Origin: a virus
Direction: 5' to 3' (one strand)
Virus record (IMG/VR): IMGVR_UViG_3300046006_001159
Coordinates: 1-28,362 of that record
Length of the DNA stretch: 28,362 nucleotides
In this document: positions 1 to 7,634 of the stretch, one piece after another
Numbering within the stretch: position 1 is the stretch's first letter
Layout: each line of letters starts with the position of its first letter
Made by a program: the position numbers and the translations under genes
Notes under the pieces: model-generated
The model's input: only the letters and a program-made list of their open reading frames with translations
Database searches by the model: none
Told to the model about the DNA's origin: nothing

Positions 1-10
1 GAAGTTATCT

Positions 11-1237
11 ATGAAAGAAGCCGAAATAGCTAAAAGAGAATTTGAGTCGGCTTTAAAAAATACTAAAAAAGGAGCATATAAAAAAAATGTACGAGTAGAA
101 AAAAGTTTAGATAATTTATACAAAAATGCAGAAACTCTAATAAAAAGTAATAAAATAATAATAGTAGCGGTACCACAAACTAGAAAATTCTTCCTAGAGA
201 AAGCAACTCCTAGTGGTATAAGTAGAGACACCTTTTTAGCTAGATTAGACAAAGCTGGAGAAAAAAACAAAATAAAAGTAAGGAAGTATTTGTTATTATT
301 CTCTTACGATATAGATAAAGTATTTGATAAAGACTCCTTCGAAAAATTAAGTTCAAATCAAGATAGGAGATATATAGGTAAAACAGAAACTTCTGAGGGG
401 TATTATTCAAATGTAGATAAAGGAGATAAGAGCAGATTTATAATTTACGATAAAAAGGCCAAATTTCAAGAAGCAAAAGTAATTGAGGCAGACACAACAG
501 GTGAAAAAAAATTAATAACAGCTCCGGAAGGGGTTTCGGAATTTACAGGATTTCAAGATGTTATAAAACTAGAGGAGGAGGATGACGAAGAATTAAAAAT
601 TTCCGAGATAATAAAATTTCAAAAAGAAGCTAAATCCGTTTCTAAAATATTATTTACACCCACCGGAAATTTAGCTAAGGACTTAAAAATAGCGATAAAC
701 AATAAATTAGTTATAAAAGTAAAGTATAGTGGCGCGAAAAATTATGCAGGAGAATTAGCTACAGGAGTTAGAATTATAGAACCCGTTGCTTTAGGAACGT
801 CGAAAATAGGCATATCTCAAAATTCTCTAGCATTAAGAGCCTGGCTAAAAAAAGGAGATACTTTAAATCCTGAAAATAGACCCGGATGGAGATTTTTATA
901 TGTATCTCGAATAGACAGTATAGAATTTACAGGAGATTCATTTAATTATAAGCGACCCTCTTTTAATAGTACAGGAGATAAATGGTTGAAATCTATAGTA
1001 GCTATATCTTCTTTCGATAAAACTAGAATATATGGAAAAGGTAGAAGAGCGGAAATAGAAACATCATTAGTAGTAAGATTAAGTCTTCTTATCGCATCAC
1101 CTAATACCACTAAAAGAGAACTAGTATCATATATAAAAAAACTAAAAGAAGTGAAAGAGAATCACGAAAATGGAGTGCAAGTTTTAGGCTACAAAGACAG
1201 AGAATTATTATACAAATATTTCCCTCAAACACGTTAA
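11..1237 (+). CDS. Phage head-module protein with C-terminal WYL-like domain
   Basis: A 408-residue protein just upstream of the scaffold and capsid genes. The reading frame stays open to the left edge of the window, so the true start may lie outside. Residues 1-60 are lysine-rich and helical, and about 180-210 is an acidic helical linker. Residues about 221-312 look like a WYL domain, a small SH3-like barrel that usually binds nucleic acid or ligands: an LKIAINNKLVIKVKYSG strand pair, then RIIEPVALG, SLALRAW and WRFLYVSRIDSIEFTG. These correspond to the family pattern of AI-x-Y, R-x-x-P, L-x-A and the final RI-x-x-I. No prohead protease motif (gp21) is visible although this is where T4 keeps that gene. 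Whether it is a virion protein or a regulator cannot be told from sequence. The WYL call is by eye and moderately sure. Confidence 0.6.
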   Translation: MKEAEIAKREFESALKNTKKGAYKKNVRVEKSLDNLYKNAETLIKSNKIIIVAVPQTRKFFLEKATPSGISRDTFLARLDKAGEKNKIKVRKYLLLFSYDIDKVFDKDSFEKLSSNQDRRYIGKTETSEGYYSNVDKGDKSRFIIYDKKAKFQEAKVIEADTTGEKKLITAPEGVSEFTGFQDVIKLEEEDDEELKISEIIKFQKEAKSVSKILFTPTGNLAKDLKIAINNKLVIKVKYSGAKNYAGELATGVRIIEPVALGTSKIGISQNSLALRAWLKKGDTLNPENRPGWRFLYVSRIDSIEFTGDSFNYKRPSFNSTGDKWLKSIVAISSFDKTRIYGKGRRAEIETSLVVRLSLLIASPNTTKRELVSYIKKLKEVKENHENGVQVLGYKDRELLYKYFPQTR

Positions 1238-1304
1238 ATATCTTTAAAATTAAATAAAAATACATGTTTTACATAAAAAATATCATTTTAGGAAAAATGT
1301 ATAA

Positions 1305-1317
1305 TATTTATTGATAA
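1305..1317 (+). promoter_or_regulatory. Recurrent TATTTATTRTAAA-type element upstream of scaffold gene
   Basis: TATTTATTGATAA lies in the 160-bp gap between the WYL-like gene and the scaffold gene, 80 nt before the scaffold ATG. Closely related copies occur at 4527, 7616, 12047 and 15366, each in front of a gene block. It is inferred to be a phage promoter, possibly late; the rest of the gap is AT-rich with no other recognisable signal. Confidence 0.45.
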
Positions 1318-1397
1318 TAATATCTTGTATAATATAAGATTAAACAATTAGAAAATATATTTAAAATTTACAATAGTCTTACAATCAAAATAGTAAC

Positions 1398-2327
1398 ATG
1401 AACGATTTATTAAAATCCGCAATTGCCGATGCAAAAGCTATAAAAGATACAGCTATGCAAAACGCAAAAGCAACTCTCGAAGAGTCAATCTTTTACAAAG
1501 TATCTCCGCTTCTTGAAAATAAAGACGAAGAAGAAAAGGACGATAAAAAAATGGAAGAAGGAAATGGAGAACAACCACCTTGGCCGCAAAAAAAGAAAAA
1601 GCCTAACATGGAATCTAAAGAAACTGACGAAGAGGAAGATGACATGAAAGAGGCTTATGACGAAGAAGGAGAAGATGGAGAAGAGAAAGATGACCAAAAT
1701 GAATCAGCTAGTTTAGAAGAAATTTTAGCCGAACTAGAGGAAGAGTTGAAATCTTCTAACATTGGTGCAGGAGACAACAAAGTGGATAATTACGACAGTG
1801 ATACAGAAGATCCTCAAGGTCCTAAGTATTTTAGCCGTAAAGATGTCATGAGCGCCCTAGAATCAATGTTTTCAGAAGCTATCGGAGACAAGGAAGGTGA
1901 TGACGAAGAAGAAGAAGGTGAAAAGAAAGACATGAAACAAATGGAAAACGAATTAAAAGAGGCTTATGAAGTTGTAAATCAACTCAAAGGAATGCTTCAA
2001 GAAGTTAATCTGTTGAATTCTAAATTACTTTATACTTCTAAACTTTTCCGCAACTACGCTTTATCAGAAAATCAGAAGAAAGATATTTTAGAAAACTTTG
2101 AGCGTGTAGTAACAATCAGGGAGGCTAAATTATTATATTCTACTTACGCTAAAGTACATGAAGGTGTAGATGCAAATAAAGGTAAAAAATCTAAGAGTAT
2201 TACCGAATCTTTTGCTTCAAAACCAACCAACAGTACAGCTCCTTCTGCTGCTACTAAATCAAATATTGTAAACGAATCAAACAATCTACGTGCAAGATTA
2301 CAGGAACTTGCAGGTATAATTAAGTAA
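1398..2327 (+). CDS. gp22: Prohead core scaffolding protein (gp22-like)
   Basis: A 309-residue, very acidic, coiled-coil protein directly before the major capsid gene, the position and composition of T4 gp22. It should form the internal core around which the prohead shell assembles and then be degraded by the maturation protease. The N-terminus (1-40) is a short helix ending in ESIFYKVSPLLE; residues 43-175 carry long Glu/Asp/Lys tracts; 176-210 is coiled coil. Residues 206-253 hold the most conserved part, with LLYTSKLF, LSENQKKDILENFERV and TIREAKLLYSTY, a pattern typical of the C-terminal core of gp22 proteins. The tail (255-309) is Ser/Ala/Asn-rich and ends in a short helix (RARLQELAGIIK). 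It is separated from the capsid gene by 4 nt, so co-translation is likely. The minus-strand frame in its acidic tract is a shadow. Confidence 0.85.
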   Translation: MNDLLKSAIADAKAIKDTAMQNAKATLEESIFYKVSPLLENKDEEEKDDKKMEEGNGEQPPWPQKKKKPNMESKETDEEEDDMKEAYDEEGEDGEEKDDQNESASLEEILAELEEELKSSNIGAGDNKVDNYDSDTEDPQGPKYFSRKDVMSALESMFSEAIGDKEGDDEEEEGEKKDMKQMENELKEAYEVVNQLKGMLQEVNLLNSKLLYTSKLFRNYALSENQKKDILENFERVVTIREAKLLYSTYAKVHEGVDANKGKKSKSITESFASKPTNSTAPSAATKSNIVNESNNLRARLQELAGIIK

Positions 2328-2331
2328 AAAT

Positions 2332-3975
2332 ATGGGAAATTTAGACCACATGCTTCCGCATGACTATAATAGGACACAAAAAGCGGAGGCGATGAAATAC
2401 ATAACCAAGTGGGAACCCACTGGTTTACTTGAGGGCTTAGATGAAAAAAGAGAAAAACCGCATTTAGCAGTCCTTTTGGAAAATCAAGCTCGTCAAATCG
2501 TAACAGAAGCTAACAGAACTGGTACTGCTTCTAACTCGGAAGAATGGGCAGGTGTAGCACTACCTTTAGTACGAAGAATTTTCTCTTCTATTGCGGCTAA
2601 AGATTTTGTTAGTATCCAGCCAATGAACTTACCTTCGGGTCTAGTATTCTTCTTAGACTTTAAGTATGGCACATCACAGCCAGGATTCTTTGCCAATCAA
2701 GGTAAAAATTCTCAAAAAGACTCTCTATTCGGTATTACCGATTCAGACAAAGGTGGTGCAGCGGGTACTCAAGGTCTTTACGGAGCAGGAAGATTTAGCT
2801 ATTCTATTAATGACTATTCAAGTTCTACTTTGGCTTTCACAGGTAGTATCAATAGAATTAATTCTACTAAATTCTTTACGGGATCTGTTAACATGACCTC
2901 TGATATAAACTATGATACTAACTTCTCTGCCTCTTACAAGAGCAACACGAAGTTACGTAAAGTATTTATATCTACTGACTCCCTTTCAGGATTTGATCCA
3001 CTAGGAGTTAGAGCATTTACAGTAACAGGAACTAATATCAATGATACATTCCAGCAGTTTACGTCTTATGACTTAACTAATAACAGAATCGTATTTATTG
3101 TATCTGGTTCTACTACAATATCTAACGTAAAGGTAAACTACCACAAACAACCTACTGACCTTACTAGAGGTGACTTCGAAGAGGGCAAAACTCAAGCAGG
3201 AGGTAACAAAGAGGATTTACCAATTCCAGAAATCAATTTGGAAATGCGCTCTGAGGCCATCACGTCTAAAACACGTAAGCTAAAAGCTAAATGGACACCA
3301 GAATTCGCGCAGGATCTTAACGCATATCACTCTATTGACGCAGAAGCTGAATTAACTTCTATGCTTTCTGAATATATTTCTCAGGAAATTGATTTGGAAA
3401 TTCTAGATATGTTAGTATCAGAAGCTCAAACAGTAGAAAGATGGTCTGCTAAGATTGGATTTGCTTACGACCCTGGTTCAGCTACGTTCTCAAACGCGGC
3501 AACAACTGGTCAATTCTACAATCAAGGCACTTGGTTCCAAACAATCGGAACTAAAATGCAGAAGGTATCCAACGAAATTCACCGATTAACCATGAGAGGT
3601 GGTGCTAACTTTATTGTTACATCTCCAACTATTGCTACTATCCTAGAATCAATCCCAGGATATGCGGCCGACACTAATGGTGATCAAGCTAAATTTGCAA
3701 TGGGTGTACAGAAAGTAGGTTTGTTAAATAGCAGATTTACTGTATACAAGAATCCATATATGACCGAGAACTTATTGTTAATGGGCTATAGAGGCGCTCA
3801 ATTCCTAGAAACAGGAGCTGTTTACGCACCATACATTCCGTTAATTATGACTCCTCTAGTATATGATCCAGAGAACTTCACTCCAAGAAAAGGTATCATG
3901 ACGAGGTATGCCAAGAAAATGGTTCGTCCTGAATACTACGGAAAGATTTATGTTCATGGATTAGATTCTTTATAA
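2332..3975 (+). CDS. gp23: Major capsid protein (gp23-like, HK97 fold)
   Basis: A 547-residue T4-type major capsid protein that builds the hexamers of the head shell. Diagnostic stretches are PLVRRIFSSIAAKDFVSIQP then MNLPSGLVFFLDFKYG (about 76-112), matching the gp23 VRR..P...A.D..GVQPM..PTG.VF pattern, and the central RSEAITSKTRKLKAKWTPEF followed by AQDLNAYHSIDAEAELTSML, the most conserved block of the family. The N-terminal leader resembles T4: TKWEP, LLEG, LLENQ, then IVTE-ANRTG near residue 59, which lines up with the T4 LTE-A maturation site (cleavage motif L/I-x-E), so removal of about 59 residues is inferred. Length is close to T4 gp23 (521). A strong terminator follows, as expected for the most highly expressed gene. 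Call is very sure; the exact cleavage site is inferred. Confidence 0.96.
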   Translation: MGNLDHMLPHDYNRTQKAEAMKYITKWEPTGLLEGLDEKREKPHLAVLLENQARQIVTEANRTGTASNSEEWAGVALPLVRRIFSSIAAKDFVSIQPMNLPSGLVFFLDFKYGTSQPGFFANQGKNSQKDSLFGITDSDKGGAAGTQGLYGAGRFSYSINDYSSSTLAFTGSINRINSTKFFTGSVNMTSDINYDTNFSASYKSNTKLRKVFISTDSLSGFDPLGVRAFTVTGTNINDTFQQFTSYDLTNNRIVFIVSGSTTISNVKVNYHKQPTDLTRGDFEEGKTQAGGNKEDLPIPEINLEMRSEAITSKTRKLKAKWTPEFAQDLNAYHSIDAEAELTSMLSEYISQEIDLEILDMLVSEAQTVERWSAKIGFAYDPGSATFSNAATTGQFYNQGTWFQTIGTKMQKVSNEIHRLTMRGGANFIVTSPTIATILESIPGYAADTNGDQAKFAMGVQKVGLLNSRFTVYKNPYMTENLLLMGYRGAQFLETGAVYAPYIPLIMTPLVYDPENFTPRKGIMTRYAKKMVRPEYYGKIYVHGLDSL

Positions 3976-4006
3976 TAATAAAGTGTTCATAATTTATTGA
4001 TATACT

Positions 4007-4037
4007 GGCGAGGCTTCAAAAAAGCCTCGCCTTTTTT
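4007..4037 (+). terminator. Rho-independent terminator after major capsid gene
   Basis: A perfect 10-bp stem (GGCGAGGCTT paired with AAGCCTCGCC at 4022-4031), a 5-nt loop and a run of six T at 4032-4037. It lies 32 nt past the capsid stop codon and is the clearest intrinsic terminator in the window. Confidence 0.92.
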
Positions 4038-4054
4038 ATTTAAACTAAAATAAT

Positions 4055-4183
4055 ATGAAAGCAAAATTTACAATGACCTGCATAGCAGGCACCTATGAAG
4101 CAGACACCTTTTTCTCTTTAGTAATTGAAGTACTTAAGCATCGCTTTTGGCATTTATGTAAACATGGGAAGTGGATGGACTAA
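4055..4183 (+). CDS. Small hypothetical protein (42 aa)
   Basis: ATG at 4055 opens a 42-codon frame ending in TAA, directly after the capsid terminator in an otherwise gene-free 270-bp gap. The product begins MKAKFTMTCIAGTYEADTFF and ends in a basic, aromatic tail (KHRFWHLCKHGKWMD). The A-rich leader (AAACTAAAATAAT) resembles that of its neighbours. I do not recognise a family. The composition (Trp, Cys, His; mixed hydrophobic and polar residues) looks protein-like rather than random, but the frame is short. It would need its own promoter or read-through. Confidence 0.5.
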   Translation: MKAKFTMTCIAGTYEADTFFSLVIEVLKHRFWHLCKHGKWMD

Positions 4184-4248
4184 TTGGATATATAATAATC
4201 CTTAACTAAACTTAATCCGTATCTACTTTGTTTTAAAAAATAAAAAGC

Positions 4249-4515
4249 ATGACAAACGTAAGCAGAAAAATTAAAGATTTAAAAAAGATTGATGACAAAA
4301 TTAATGATTTAGAAAAAGCATTGATAGAAAATCCAGACAAGGAGGCTTATATAAATCAAAAATTAACTCTATTATCAAATGAGAAGGCATCTCTCGAAAA
4401 TTTTTTATCTAACATTAAGTATTTGTACCTTCATAAAACCATTGATGACCCTTATATAAAATTAAAAAGATCTCCTGCTGTAAAAAAAGGTGAGACTTAT
4501 ATCAGCAAATACTAA
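4249..4515 (+). CDS. Small coiled-coil hypothetical protein (88 aa)
   Basis: An 88-residue, lysine-rich protein whose first two thirds (about 5-58) is one long amphipathic helix, likely coiled coil (KIKDLKKIDDKINDLEKAL then LTLLSNEKASLENFLSNIKY), followed by a short basic tail ending in YISKY. No enzyme motif is visible and no family is recognised. It sits between the capsid terminator and the PhoH gene, 30 nt upstream of the latter, in the same direction. An assembly chaperone or small head accessory protein would fit the place and shape, but that is a guess. Confidence 0.7.
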   Translation: MTNVSRKIKDLKKIDDKINDLEKALIENPDKEAYINQKLTLLSNEKASLENFLSNIKYLYLHKTIDDPYIKLKRSPAVKKGETYISKY

Positions 4516-4526
4516 ATTGTAAAACG

Positions 4527-4540
4527 TATTTATTATAAAA
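4527..4540 (+). promoter_or_regulatory. Recurrent TATTTATTATAAAA element before phoH
   Basis: TATTTATTATAAAA, starting exactly 19 nt before the phoH ATG. The copies at 7616 and 15366 start 19 and 18 nt before their start codons. It is either a promoter giving a very short leader or a translation-initiation element; the A-rich right half would suit ribosome binding in Bacteroidota. Confidence 0.45.
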
Positions 4541-4545
4541 ACTAC

Positions 4546-5211
4546 ATGGCGGAAAACACAGAAAAGAGGTTGCCGAAGAATCCGGTAAAATTTGATATTC
4601 AATTATCGAACGACCAAAAAGAAGCTAAAGACAAGATATTAATGCACCCCGTTAATTTTGTCTTAGGGAAGCCCGGAAGTGGTAAAACACTACTTGCAAC
4701 TCAGATAGCTCTCGATAAGTTTTTTAGAAGAGAAATAAATAAGATAGTCATTACTCGACCGATGGTTGCTACCGAAGAAATGGGATTTTTGCCCGGAACA
4801 TTTGAGGAGAAATTAGAGCCTTGGATAGTCCCTATAAAAGACAACATATCTAAAGCATACGCAAAGCAATCGGCAGTAGAAAGATTATACAGCGACAAAT
4901 CAGTTGAACTCGTATCTTTAGCTCACTTTAGAGGTAGAACTTTTGACGACGCTATTTGTATTATAGATGAATTCCAGAACTTAACAAGAGAACAACTTTC
5001 CATGTGTATAAGCCGACTAGGTAAAAACACAATCATGATATTTACAGGAGACGAGAATCAGATAGACTTAAAAAATAAAGAGCAATCTGCAATTAAGTTA
5101 GTACCCATAGTTGACCAAAGTAAATATGTCAATTGTGTAAGACTATCTACTAATCACAGACACGAAGCATTAGACGATATATTCAAGTATTTATATCCTA
5201 ACTCACTGTAG
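4546..5211 (+). CDS. phoH: PhoH-family ATPase
   Basis: A 221-residue PhoH-like P-loop ATPase. Visible motifs in order: Walker A GKPGSGKT (41-48), TRPMV (70-74), LPGTFEEKL (82-90), Walker B ICIIDEFQN (137-145), GDENQIDL (168-175) and an arginine-containing NHRHE near the C-terminus. This is the single-domain form common in phages, related to the C-terminal ATPase part of bacterial PhoH and of PhoH2 RNA helicases. The cellular role of phage PhoH is not settled; phosphate stress and RNA handling have both been proposed. The gene ends 3 nt before the glycosyltransferase-hydroxylase gene, so the two are probably co-transcribed, and it has the recurrent promoter-like element in front. Confidence 0.93.
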   Translation: MAENTEKRLPKNPVKFDIQLSNDQKEAKDKILMHPVNFVLGKPGSGKTLLATQIALDKFFRREINKIVITRPMVATEEMGFLPGTFEEKLEPWIVPIKDNISKAYAKQSAVERLYSDKSVELVSLAHFRGRTFDDAICIIDEFQNLTREQLSMCISRLGKNTIMIFTGDENQIDLKNKEQSAIKLVPIVDQSKYVNCVRLSTNHRHEALDDIFKYLYPNSL

Positions 5212-5214
5212 TTT

Positions 5215-7587
5215 ATGACAATTAAGTTTTATATTGGATACTACCCGGAATTTCATGCCAGCGGAGAGAACTTCGCTGGCACTGAATGGGCCTTACGCAA
5301 CCTTGCAGAGGCTTTTGCATCATTAGGCCACGCAGTATTCATTACGGGAGAGATAGTGCAGGAGAACGCTTTAAATGGCGTTATTTACACAAAGGACTAC
5401 AATGTACAGTCGGATATTCTAATTGCTCTAAATTATACTCACTACATAGATTTAATATCAGAGGATAGTTACGGTAAATCTTATTTTTGGATACATAACA
5501 CAGACCCCTTCTTCTATAATTACTATAAGGGAGAAAATGTTCCAAGTTTACAAGATAGAGTATTTAGCCACCCTAAGTTCAAAAGTGTTATTTGTGTATC
5601 TAAATACCATAAAGAAGAATTTGAGAAACGTTTTTTTGGCGTACCTTCTATCATGTTATACAATGCAGTAAAACGTATAGATGTGCCAAGAATAAATAAA
5701 TCAAGGATTAAAGATTCTTACATTTATATATCACATGCAGAAAGAGGATTATCGGAAATTTTAATGCATTGGAGACAAGTTTTATATCATAGACAGGAAT
5801 CATCTTTATACATAGTAACACCAAAATACGGAGAGGAATACTATGAAAAGCATTTCTCTCATGTTACAAGCACTTATAAAAATGTATATTATCATGGCTC
5901 TATGAGTAAAGATGATTTGATATCTTTTGCAAGTACTAAACATTATTGGTTATATCCTTCAAATTATGATGAAACATTTTGTGTGGCTGCTGTTGAAATG
6001 CAAATGTTAGGATTGATTCCTATAACGAGATTTAGAGCGGCATTGAAAGAAACTGTATTTCATTGTATTGAGTTTGATTCATGGTTATCATCTATATCAT
6101 CTAATAGCCAATTTAAAATACTTCCTAATGGTAATACAACTAAATATAATATAACTGATTTTTTTGATCCTGTAAAGATTGCCAAAGAATTTTTAAATAT
6201 TAATGTCATGGAAAATAAATTAAGAATAGATGCTGTCTATGTGATTACTTTTGATGTATCTGATGAAGCTATTATGAGATACACTGCGGAATTTAATAAG
6301 CTAGGTATTATACCGGGTCAGTTTCATTTGTTTAAGGCTGTAGATGGTAGAAATCCTAAAGTAGATTTTGATTGGTCTTTGTATAAGGATTGGAAAATAG
6401 ATAATCATAGTAATTCATATTATAACCGGGATATATTACCTGGGGAAATTGGATGTGCTTTATCTCATGTATCTATATGGAAAGATGCTAAAAAGAAAAA
6501 TTATGATTCTATTTTAATTTTAGAAGATGATTTTAAAGTAGATGGAGAGTTCCCCGCTGAAAAAATTGACTTAGATGATTGGGGCCTTTTGTATCTCGGT
6601 AGGCAAAAATTAGGAGAAGATTCAGACATACCAAATCCTTTAAACGTTCCTCCCCCGGGATATTCTCAGTATCTTGATCTTGATAGGCAAAAATCGGCGG
6701 GGAATCATGAAATACAAAACTCCATATATACATCTCCAGGATACTCATGGCTATCTCATGCCTACATGTTATCAAAATTAGGCATAGAAAGAATACTAGA
6801 ACAGAACTTTGAAAAATACATCTTACCCGTAGATGACTTCTTAGCATGTACATATTCAGATAACGCAGAAAGAAAAGACTTATTCTTTATATGGCAAGAC
6901 ATGAATGCATATAGTTTAAAAGAATGTATAGTAAGTCAAACAAGTAATGCAAAAACAAGTAAAACATCTAGTAACTCATTTGCATCTAACATCTATCTAA
7001 CAAAAGATGTAGATAAATGGTCATCCATGTATATCAATCCTGCATTAAAGAATAAAGAATATGATTTAATTGTAGATGAACCTATACCTGATGTCTTACA
7101 TTTACATGCATTTAAAAAAGAATTTTGTAATGAAGTTATAAGATTAGCAGAAGAATGTGGAAAATGGACAAAAGATAGACATTATTATTATCCAACGCAT
7201 GACATGTTAATCAATGAATTTCAATTACATGATGCTTATGACATGTTTTTAAATACTTACATATATCCCCTCGTAAAATCTAATTTTGTACTTACCGGAG
7301 AAAAATGGAAGAAATTTAGCTCTGAAAACTTTATTATAAAATATACACCGGAAAATCAAGGTCACTTATCTCTACACCATGATGATTCTGCATTTTCTAC
7401 CGTACTTACTTTGAATGATGAATACGAAGGAGGAGGTACATGGTTTTCAAAACAAAAGAAATTAGTTAAAGGAGAGACGGGTGAATTAACAATACATCCG
7501 GGACAGATAACACATAGACATGGTGCAAGACCTGTAATTTCCGGTGTTAGGTATGTTCTTGTATCCTTTATAAGACAAGTATATTAA
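5215..7587 (+). CDS. Triple-domain glycosyltransferase (GT-B) / GT25 / PLOD-type lysyl hydroxylase
   Basis: A 790-residue fusion of three enzymes. Residues 1-335: a GT4-like GT-B glycosyltransferase, with an N-terminal GTEWALRNLAEA helix and the E-x7-E motif in NYDETFCVAAVEMQMLG (E253, E261). Residues 340-560: a GT25 transferase, with GEIGCALSHVSIWK (410-423), the metal-site LILEDD (434-439), LLYLGRQK and LPVDDFL (537-543), all close to animal collagen galactosyltransferase (GEIGC-LSH, FEDD, LIYVGR, LPVDEFL). Residues 624-790: an Fe(II)/2-oxoglutarate dioxygenase closely resembling PLOD lysyl hydroxylases, with FIIKYTPENQ, HHDDSAF (iron ligands H721, D723), YEGGGTWF, IHPGQITHRHGARP (H769) and the 2-oxoglutarate arginine R779 in GVRYVLVSF. 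All key residues are present. It could therefore hydroxylate lysine and glycosylate the product. The substrate is unknown; virion protein or host surface glycan are both possible. The GT4 assignment is the least sure domain. Confidence 0.9.
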   Translation: MTIKFYIGYYPEFHASGENFAGTEWALRNLAEAFASLGHAVFITGEIVQENALNGVIYTKDYNVQSDILIALNYTHYIDLISEDSYGKSYFWIHNTDPFFYNYYKGENVPSLQDRVFSHPKFKSVICVSKYHKEEFEKRFFGVPSIMLYNAVKRIDVPRINKSRIKDSYIYISHAERGLSEILMHWRQVLYHRQESSLYIVTPKYGEEYYEKHFSHVTSTYKNVYYHGSMSKDDLISFASTKHYWLYPSNYDETFCVAAVEMQMLGLIPITRFRAALKETVFHCIEFDSWLSSISSNSQFKILPNGNTTKYNITDFFDPVKIAKEFLNINVMENKLRIDAVYVITFDVSDEAIMRYTAEFNKLGIIPGQFHLFKAVDGRNPKVDFDWSLYKDWKIDNHSNSYYNRDILPGEIGCALSHVSIWKDAKKKNYDSILILEDDFKVDGEFPAEKIDLDDWGLLYLGRQKLGEDSDIPNPLNVPPPGYSQYLDLDRQKSAGNHEIQNSIYTSPGYSWLSHAYMLSKLGIERILEQNFEKYILPVDDFLACTYSDNAERKDLFFIWQDMNAYSLKECIVSQTSNAKTSKTSSNSFASNIYLTKDVDKWSSMYINPALKNKEYDLIVDEPIPDVLHLHAFKKEFCNEVIRLAEECGKWTKDRHYYYPTHDMLINEFQLHDAYDMFLNTYIYPLVKSNFVLTGEKWKKFSSENFIIKYTPENQGHLSLHHDDSAFSTVLTLNDEYEGGGTWFSKQKKLVKGETGELTIHPGQITHRHGARPVISGVRYVLVSFIRQVY

Positions 7588-7610
7588 AAAGTGAAATAAA
7601 AGACTTTTTT
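7586..7610 (+). terminator. Weak AT-rich hairpin with T-run
   Basis: AAAAAGT (7586-7592) pairs with ACTTTTT (7603-7609) across a 10-nt loop, just before the stop-to-promoter gap of the neck operon. The stem is nearly all A-T, so this is only a possible terminator for the phoH/glycosyltransferase unit. Confidence 0.3.
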
Positions 7611-7615
7611 AATAC

Positions 7616-7628
7616 TATTTATTGTAAA
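7616..7628 (+). promoter_or_regulatory. Recurrent TATTTATTGTAAA element before neck genes
   Basis: TATTTATTGTAAA starts 19 nt before the ATG of the gp13-like gene, the same spacing as the copy before phoH. It directly follows a weak hairpin, the usual order of terminator then new promoter. Confidence 0.45.
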
Positions 7629-7634
7629 CAGCAG

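Noticed and set aside
1485-1697. Minus-strand frame of Phe/Leu-rich sequence resembling a membrane protein
   Set aside because: It is the complement of the Glu/Lys-rich scaffold gene; such shadows always look hydrophobic.
3991-4002. AATTTATTGATA as a further copy of the recurrent promoter element
   Set aside because: It lacks the first T of TATTTAT and lies directly before a terminator, where a promoter would have no use.
3976-4248. tRNA or small RNA gene in the gap after the capsid gene
   Set aside because: The only structure there is the terminator hairpin; no cloverleaf or conserved tRNA arm was found here or in the other gaps.
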